Part shown: positions 60,132 through 64,000 of the stretch, piece by piece
How the letters are laid out: every line of letters begins with the position of its first letter
How positions within the stretch are numbered: position 1 is the first letter of the stretch
Assembly (NCBI RefSeq): GCF_002102345.1
Contig: NZ_LQPP01000043.1
Span: 186,001 to 250,000 of the forward strand
Length of the DNA: 64,000 nucleotides
Direction: 5' to 3'
Source: Mycolicibacterium peregrinum
GTDB taxonomy: Bacteria; Actinomycetota; Actinomycetes; Mycobacteriales; Mycobacteriaceae
The notes under the pieces: model-generated
What the model was told of the DNA's origin: nothing
Seen by the model: only the letters and a program-made list of their open reading frames with translations
The model's database searches: none
Program-made: the position numbers and the translations under genes

Positions 60132-61246
60132 GCGTCTTCAGGAGCAAGATCGCCGCGCTGTGCGTGGCCGGTGCCGTGCTGGTCGCGGCGGTCGCCGGCG
60201 CGGGCTGGTGGTTTCTGAAAAATCGGACCGACACCATCACCGTGACGGCCCAATTCGACAGTGCTGCAGGGCTGTACGAGGGAAACACGGTCGCGGTGCT
60301 CGGCATGCAGGTGGGTCAGGTCACCAAGATCACACCCAAGGGCAATTACGTCGAGGTCGAGTTCACCGTCGACAAGGACGTTTCTGTCCCGGCCGATGCG
60401 CAGGCGGTCACCATCTCCAACTCGATTCTCACCGACCGCCAGATCGAGCTGACCCCGGCCTACCACGGCGGGGCCACGCTGCAGAATCACGACACGATCG
60501 GCCTGAACCGAACCAAGACGCCCGTCGAGTTCGCGCGGGTGCTGGATGTATTGGACAAGTTGTCCTCGTCGCTGAAGGGCGACGGCAAGGGCAACGGACC
60601 GCTGGCCGATGTCGTCAACGCCAGTGCGGCGATCGCCGACGGCAACGGGCAGCAGATGAAGGACGCCCTCGGCGAACTGTCAGACGCGTTGCGGCTCAGT
60701 TCGGATCGCGGAGCGGTGACCCGCGACCAGCTCACCACCATCGTGCGGAACTTGAGCTCGTTGTTCGAAGCCGCCTCCCGCAACGATGCCACGTTGCGGG
60801 AATTCGGTTCGTCAGTGCGTCAACTCAGCCAGATCCTGGCCGACGAGAACTTCGGCAGCGGCACCACAGGTAAGAAGATCAACGAGGTGATCACCCAGGT
60901 GGGGGAGGTACTGCAGACCCACCGCGAAGAGGTGAAACAGATTGTCCTCAACGGCAATACCGCGCTGACCACGACAGTTGACCAGCGGCGTGATCTCGCG
61001 GAGTTCCTCGATCTGGCCCCGTTGACGCTGGACAACATCTACAACATCGTCGATCAGAACAACGGCTCGGCGCGGGCACACGTCCTGGTGGACAAGGTGC
61101 TGTTCGACTCGCAGACAGTCAAGGAGGTCTGCAACATGATGGGCCTGCGGCAGCTCGGCTGCAGCACCGGAACGGTGCAGGACTTCGGTCCCGACTTCGG
61201 GCTTTCCTACATGCTCGACGGCATGGCGGCGATGGGGCAGCGATGA
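60128..61246 (+). CDS. mceD: MCE family protein MceD (plus-strand operon)
   Basis: 372 residues: anchor (KIAALCVAGAVLVAAVAGAGWWFL), MCE domain (FDSAAGLYEGNTVAVLGMQVGQVTKITPKGNYVEVEFTVDKD...TDRQIELTPAYHGGATL), helical arm with NLSSLFEAASRNDATLREFG, and the cysteine pair in VCNMMGLRQLGCSTG. The start is the ATG overlapping the mceC stop; upstream in-frame starts fall inside mceC. Confidence 0.9.
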   Translation: MSVFRSKIAALCVAGAVLVAAVAGAGWWFLKNRTDTITVTAQFDSAAGLYEGNTVAVLGMQVGQVTKITPKGNYVEVEFTVDKDVSVPADAQAVTISNSILTDRQIELTPAYHGGATLQNHDTIGLNRTKTPVEFARVLDVLDKLSSSLKGDGKGNGPLADVVNASAAIADGNGQQMKDALGELSDALRLSSDRGAVTRDQLTTIVRNLSSLFEAASRNDATLREFGSSVRQLSQILADENFGSGTTGKKINEVITQVGEVLQTHREEVKQIVLNGNTALTTTVDQRRDLAEFLDLAPLTLDNIYNIVDQNNGSARAHVLVDKVLFDSQTVKEVCNMMGLRQLGCSTGTVQDFGPDFGLSYMLDGMAAMGQR

Positions 61247-62499
61247 AACGACCGTGGCGTAAATACGTTCTGCCGGTGGTGATGACGGCATGTCTGACCG
61301 TGTCGGGATGCGCGTCCGAAGGCCTGGCCAGCCTGCCGTTGCCTGCTCCCGGTGTCGGCTCTGGCGGCTACCGGCTGACCGCGGTGTTCTCGAACGCCTT
61401 GAATCTGCCGGCCAATGCCAAGGTGAAGTTGGCCGGTGCCGACGTGGGTGAACTCGAGTCGATGGTGGCAAAGGACTACACCGCCGTGACCACCCTGCGC
61501 ATCATGGACGGCGTCCGTCTGCCTCATGGCACCACCGCCGAGTTGCGTTCGGCGACACCGCTGGGCGACGTGTTCGTCTCGGTCAGGCCGCCGAGCCCGG
61601 GCGACGCGAACGCCCCGTTGCTCAAGGACGGCGACACCATCGGTCTGGACGACACCCGCGCCGCCGCGACCGTGGAATCACTGCTGGGCTCGGCGGCGAT
61701 CCTGGTCAACGGTGGTGCGGTGCGCAACTTCACCAACATCATCAACGGGATGGGCAAGGCCACCGGTGATCAGGGTCAAGCGTTCGGCAATCTGATCGCC
61801 AAGACGAACCACACGCTGGGCACCCTGAACGCGCGCTCCGACCAGCTTTCGACCGCCATGACCGAGACCTCGCGGCTGTTGAAGCAGATCGACGAGAAGA
61901 ACCAGACCGTCAGTGAGTTGATGGATGCGGCCGGGCCGGCCACCGACACCCTGGCCGAGCACACCACCCAGATCGCCGACCTGATCACCCAGATCGGTGA
62001 CACCTCTGCGCAATTGCGCAAGTTCCCGTCGGTCGCGGGTACCGACACCAGTGGGCGCAGCGTGATCGCCGATGCGAACAAGGTGGCGGGCGCGTGGAAC
62101 GATGTCGCGCTGTCCCCGGATGCCTCGCTGTACGCGCTCAACCGGCTGATGCCGCCGCTGGTGAAAGCGACGTCCGGCAGCGGCCTTTCGGTGCGCGCCA
62201 GCATCGACCGGCTGATTCTGGGATCGATTCCCGATATCGGGTTCGGCGGTGATCCCGGATTGCACGGTCCCAAGCGCTACAACTGGCATCAGCTGGTCGG
62301 CTCGCTGCAGTACACGTTGTTGCGGCTGCAGGAGCGCGTCGTCGGTCGTGGACCTTCGGTGCCGCAGATGCCGGTGATTCCCAGCCCGACCGAGCCCGGT
62401 GAGATCGTCCCGGCACCCGCGGAGCCACCCCCGGGCGCGCCGCCGGCCGCTCCCGCTGAGACACCGGCGCCGGTGCCGGCGGCGGAGGTGCCGCGATGA
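61243..62499 (+). CDS. mceE: MCE family lipoprotein MceE (plus-strand operon)
   Basis: 418 residues with a proper lipobox: signal KYVLPVVMTACLTVSGC, cysteine about residue 23, followed by the LASLPLPAPG motif of MceE/LprK proteins. MCE domain (FSNALNLPANAKVKLAGADVGELESM...ATPLGDVFVSVRPPSPGDAN), helical arm (QLSTAMTETSRLLKQIDEKNQTVSELMD) and a Pro/Ala tail (about 375-418). Its lipid anchor contrasts with MceE of the minus-strand operon. ATGA overlaps at both ends. Confidence 0.92.
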   Translation: MKRPWRKYVLPVVMTACLTVSGCASEGLASLPLPAPGVGSGGYRLTAVFSNALNLPANAKVKLAGADVGELESMVAKDYTAVTTLRIMDGVRLPHGTTAELRSATPLGDVFVSVRPPSPGDANAPLLKDGDTIGLDDTRAAATVESLLGSAAILVNGGAVRNFTNIINGMGKATGDQGQAFGNLIAKTNHTLGTLNARSDQLSTAMTETSRLLKQIDEKNQTVSELMDAAGPATDTLAEHTTQIADLITQIGDTSAQLRKFPSVAGTDTSGRSVIADANKVAGAWNDVALSPDASLYALNRLMPPLVKATSGSGLSVRASIDRLILGSIPDIGFGGDPGLHGPKRYNWHQLVGSLQYTLLRLQERVVGRGPSVPQMPVIPSPTEPGEIVPAPAEPPPGAPPAAPAETPAPVPAAEVPR

Positions 62500-63746
62500 T
62501 CAACTCGCTGGCCGACTTCGTCGTCGGCGTGGTCCGGGCCGGATACCGGCGTCGCGCCTGGCTTTCGGCCGGCGCACTGGTGATGACCCTGGTGGTGGCC
62601 GGCGCTTACCTGATGATCGGGGCGCTGCGGGTCAAGCCGTTCGACTCGAGCTACCGCATCACCATCGAGCTGCCGGAATCCGCCGGCCTGCTGCCCAATC
62701 AGGACGTCACATTGCGCGGTGTGCGGGTGGGGCGGGTAGAGCGACTCAACATCACACCAGCCGGGGTCAGCGCGGTCGTCAAAGTGAATTCGGCGGTCTC
62801 CATCCCGAAGTCGAGCGATGTCCGGGTGTCCGGATTGTCCCCGGCCGGTGAGCAGTACATCGATTTCGCGGCGAACACGGCAGACGGCCCGTTCCTCGCC
62901 GACGGCAGTGTGATCGGTCTGGGCAAGGCCACGGTGCCGGTCAGCCTGGCCCAGTTGCTAGCCGACGCCGACGGTGCGCTGGCCCAGGTCGATACCGCCA
63001 AGCTGGAAGTGATCCGCCGGGAACTGAGCATGTCGCAGGCCGGTCCGCGCAAGCTGGCCGACGTCATCGACGGCGGCACATTCCTGCTGTCCACCCTGGA
63101 TTCGGTGCTGCCCGAGACGGTCAGCGTGCTGCGCAACAGCCGCGTGGTGTTCAACCTGATGTCGGAGAAGAACGCCGGGATCGCCGTGGCATCGGACAAC
63201 CTGGACTCGTCGTTCGACGGGATCAACAAGATGCGTGAGGGCTTCCGCCGCCTGACGAATCAGACCCCGGAAGCGTTGAACTCTGTCGACAACCTGTTCA
63301 CCGACAACTCCGACACCATGGTGCAGCTGCTCGGAAGCCTCGCCAGCACTTCGCAATTGCTGTATCTGCGGGTGCCGGCCTTGAATGCACTGTTCCCGAA
63401 CTACCGCACCTCGGTGCTCGATGCACTGGGCAGCGTCATGCATGACAACGGGCTGTGGGCAACGGCGGACATCTATCCGCGCTATACGTGTGACTACGGG
63501 ACACCCCGCCGGCCACCGGCGTCGGCCGACTACCCGGAGCCCTACATGTACACGTACTGTCGCGATGACCACCCCGGTGTCCTGGTTCGTGGCGCCAAGA
63601 ATGCGCCGCGTCCGGCAGGTGACGACACCGCGGGCCCGCCGCCCGGGGCCGACCTCGGGCGCACCACCGATCCGACACCCAAGGGGCGCTACACCATTCC
63701 CACGCCCTACGGCGGCCCGACCCTGCCGATCGAACCGCCCCGCTAA
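62496..63746 (+). CDS. mceF: MCE family protein MceF (plus-strand operon)
   Basis: 416 residues: anchor (RAWLSAGALVMTLVVAGAYLMIGAL), MCE domain (LPESAGLLPNQDVTLRGVRVGRVERLNITPAGVSAVVKVNSA...RVSGLSPAGEQYIDFA), helical arm, a cysteine pair (PRYTCDYG, YTYCRDDHP) and a Pro-rich end with PTPYGGPTLPIEPP. Last MCE subunit; mam follows after 30 bp. Confidence 0.9.
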   Translation: MINSLADFVVGVVRAGYRRRAWLSAGALVMTLVVAGAYLMIGALRVKPFDSSYRITIELPESAGLLPNQDVTLRGVRVGRVERLNITPAGVSAVVKVNSAVSIPKSSDVRVSGLSPAGEQYIDFAANTADGPFLADGSVIGLGKATVPVSLAQLLADADGALAQVDTAKLEVIRRELSMSQAGPRKLADVIDGGTFLLSTLDSVLPETVSVLRNSRVVFNLMSEKNAGIAVASDNLDSSFDGINKMREGFRRLTNQTPEALNSVDNLFTDNSDTMVQLLGSLASTSQLLYLRVPALNALFPNYRTSVLDALGSVMHDNGLWATADIYPRYTCDYGTPRRPPASADYPEPYMYTYCRDDHPGVLVRGAKNAPRPAGDDTAGPPPGADLGRTTDPTPKGRYTIPTPYGGPTLPIEPPR

Positions 63747-63776
63747 TCCACCCAACCTCACCCAAAGGAGATGACG

Positions 63777-64000
63777 GTGACTGTGACGACGGACAAGAAG
63801 ACCGACGACGATCAGACCGAGACCGTCGACGACGCAATCGGTATCGAAGAGACGGCCCAGGAGGTCGCCGATTCTGAGACGGAGGCTGACGCCGACGACG
63901 AAGCCGACGACGAAGCCACGGACGAAGCCAAGGCCGAAGAGGCGGCAGAGCCCGAGCCCGAATCTTCGGACGCAACGTCACGGGGCCGGCGCCGCTGGGC
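63777..64000 (+). CDS. Mce-associated membrane protein, N-terminus (cut by window edge)
   Basis: Only the first 74 residues are visible: a strongly acidic tract with DDEA-type repeats (ADADDEADDEATDEA) leading to a basic stop-transfer start (SRGRRRW), the same build as the Mam protein of the minus-strand operon. The GTG at 63777 is favoured because AAAGGAG stands 6 bp before it; the ATG at 63771 would abut that site with no spacer. The membrane helix should follow just past the window. Confidence 0.8.
   Translation, partial: MTVTTDKKTDDDQTETVDDAIGIEETAQEVADSETEADADDEADDEATDEAKAEEAAEPEPESSDATSRGRRRW

Overview
The window is high-GC actinobacterial DNA and its gene content is mycobacterial. It carries an antigen-85-type mycolyltransferase gene, complete yrbE-mce operons, an MgtA-type mannosyltransferase, a TrcR/TrcS two-component pair, menaquinone genes including the MK-9 reductase MenJ, and F420-type (LLM) oxidoreductases. 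Two mce operons plus many catabolic and regulatory accessory genes suggest a fast-growing environmental mycobacterium (Mycolicibacterium-like). No species can be named from sequence reading alone. I saw no rRNA, tRNA, CRISPR array or insertion sequence.

Backbone. A menaquinone/envelope block matches, in order, the M. tuberculosis Rv0552-Rv0564c segment as I remember it: amidohydrolase (left edge, cut), menC, bpoC, menD, an Rv0556-like membrane protein, mgtA, menG, menJ, grcC1, htpX and gpsA/gpdA1. Between these genes sit accessory blocks: an acyl-CoA ligase and a frameshifted fbp gene; an LLM oxidoreductase, an orphan HicB, two DJ-1/PfpI genes and a SnoaL-like protein; a DsbA-like lipoprotein; an alpha/beta hydrolase, an aconitase-family protein and an SDR; and the 19-38 kb lipid region.

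19-38 kb. This part holds a GjpA-like exported protein, an AraC regulator, a translationally coupled pair of unknown genes, and a minus-strand yrbEAB-mceABCDEF-mam operon followed by two MpaB/DUF2236 oxygenase genes. A Tat-exported FAD oxidoreductase is divergent from the operon. A leaderless COG0523 GTPase gene with a Zur-like box, ppnP and tspO complete the block.

41.6-54.3 kb. After htpX come a decayed HEAT-like gene, a SulP-carbonic anhydrase fusion, trcR-trcS behind an AT-rich 476-bp region, two small secreted proteins, an alcohol dehydrogenase/APC permease pair with a divergent XRE-cupin regulator, gpsA, and an MFS exporter/ArsR pair that share a perfect palindromic operator.

54.8 kb to end. 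A second yrbEAB-mceABCDEF operon runs on the plus strand and its mam gene is cut by the right edge. Both mce operons carry a 17-bp motif (15/17 identical) centred about 137-138 bp upstream of yrbEA, which suggests a common regulator. Eight or nine genes show a TANNNT -10 box 6-7 bp before the start codon, the signature of leaderless mycobacterial transcripts.
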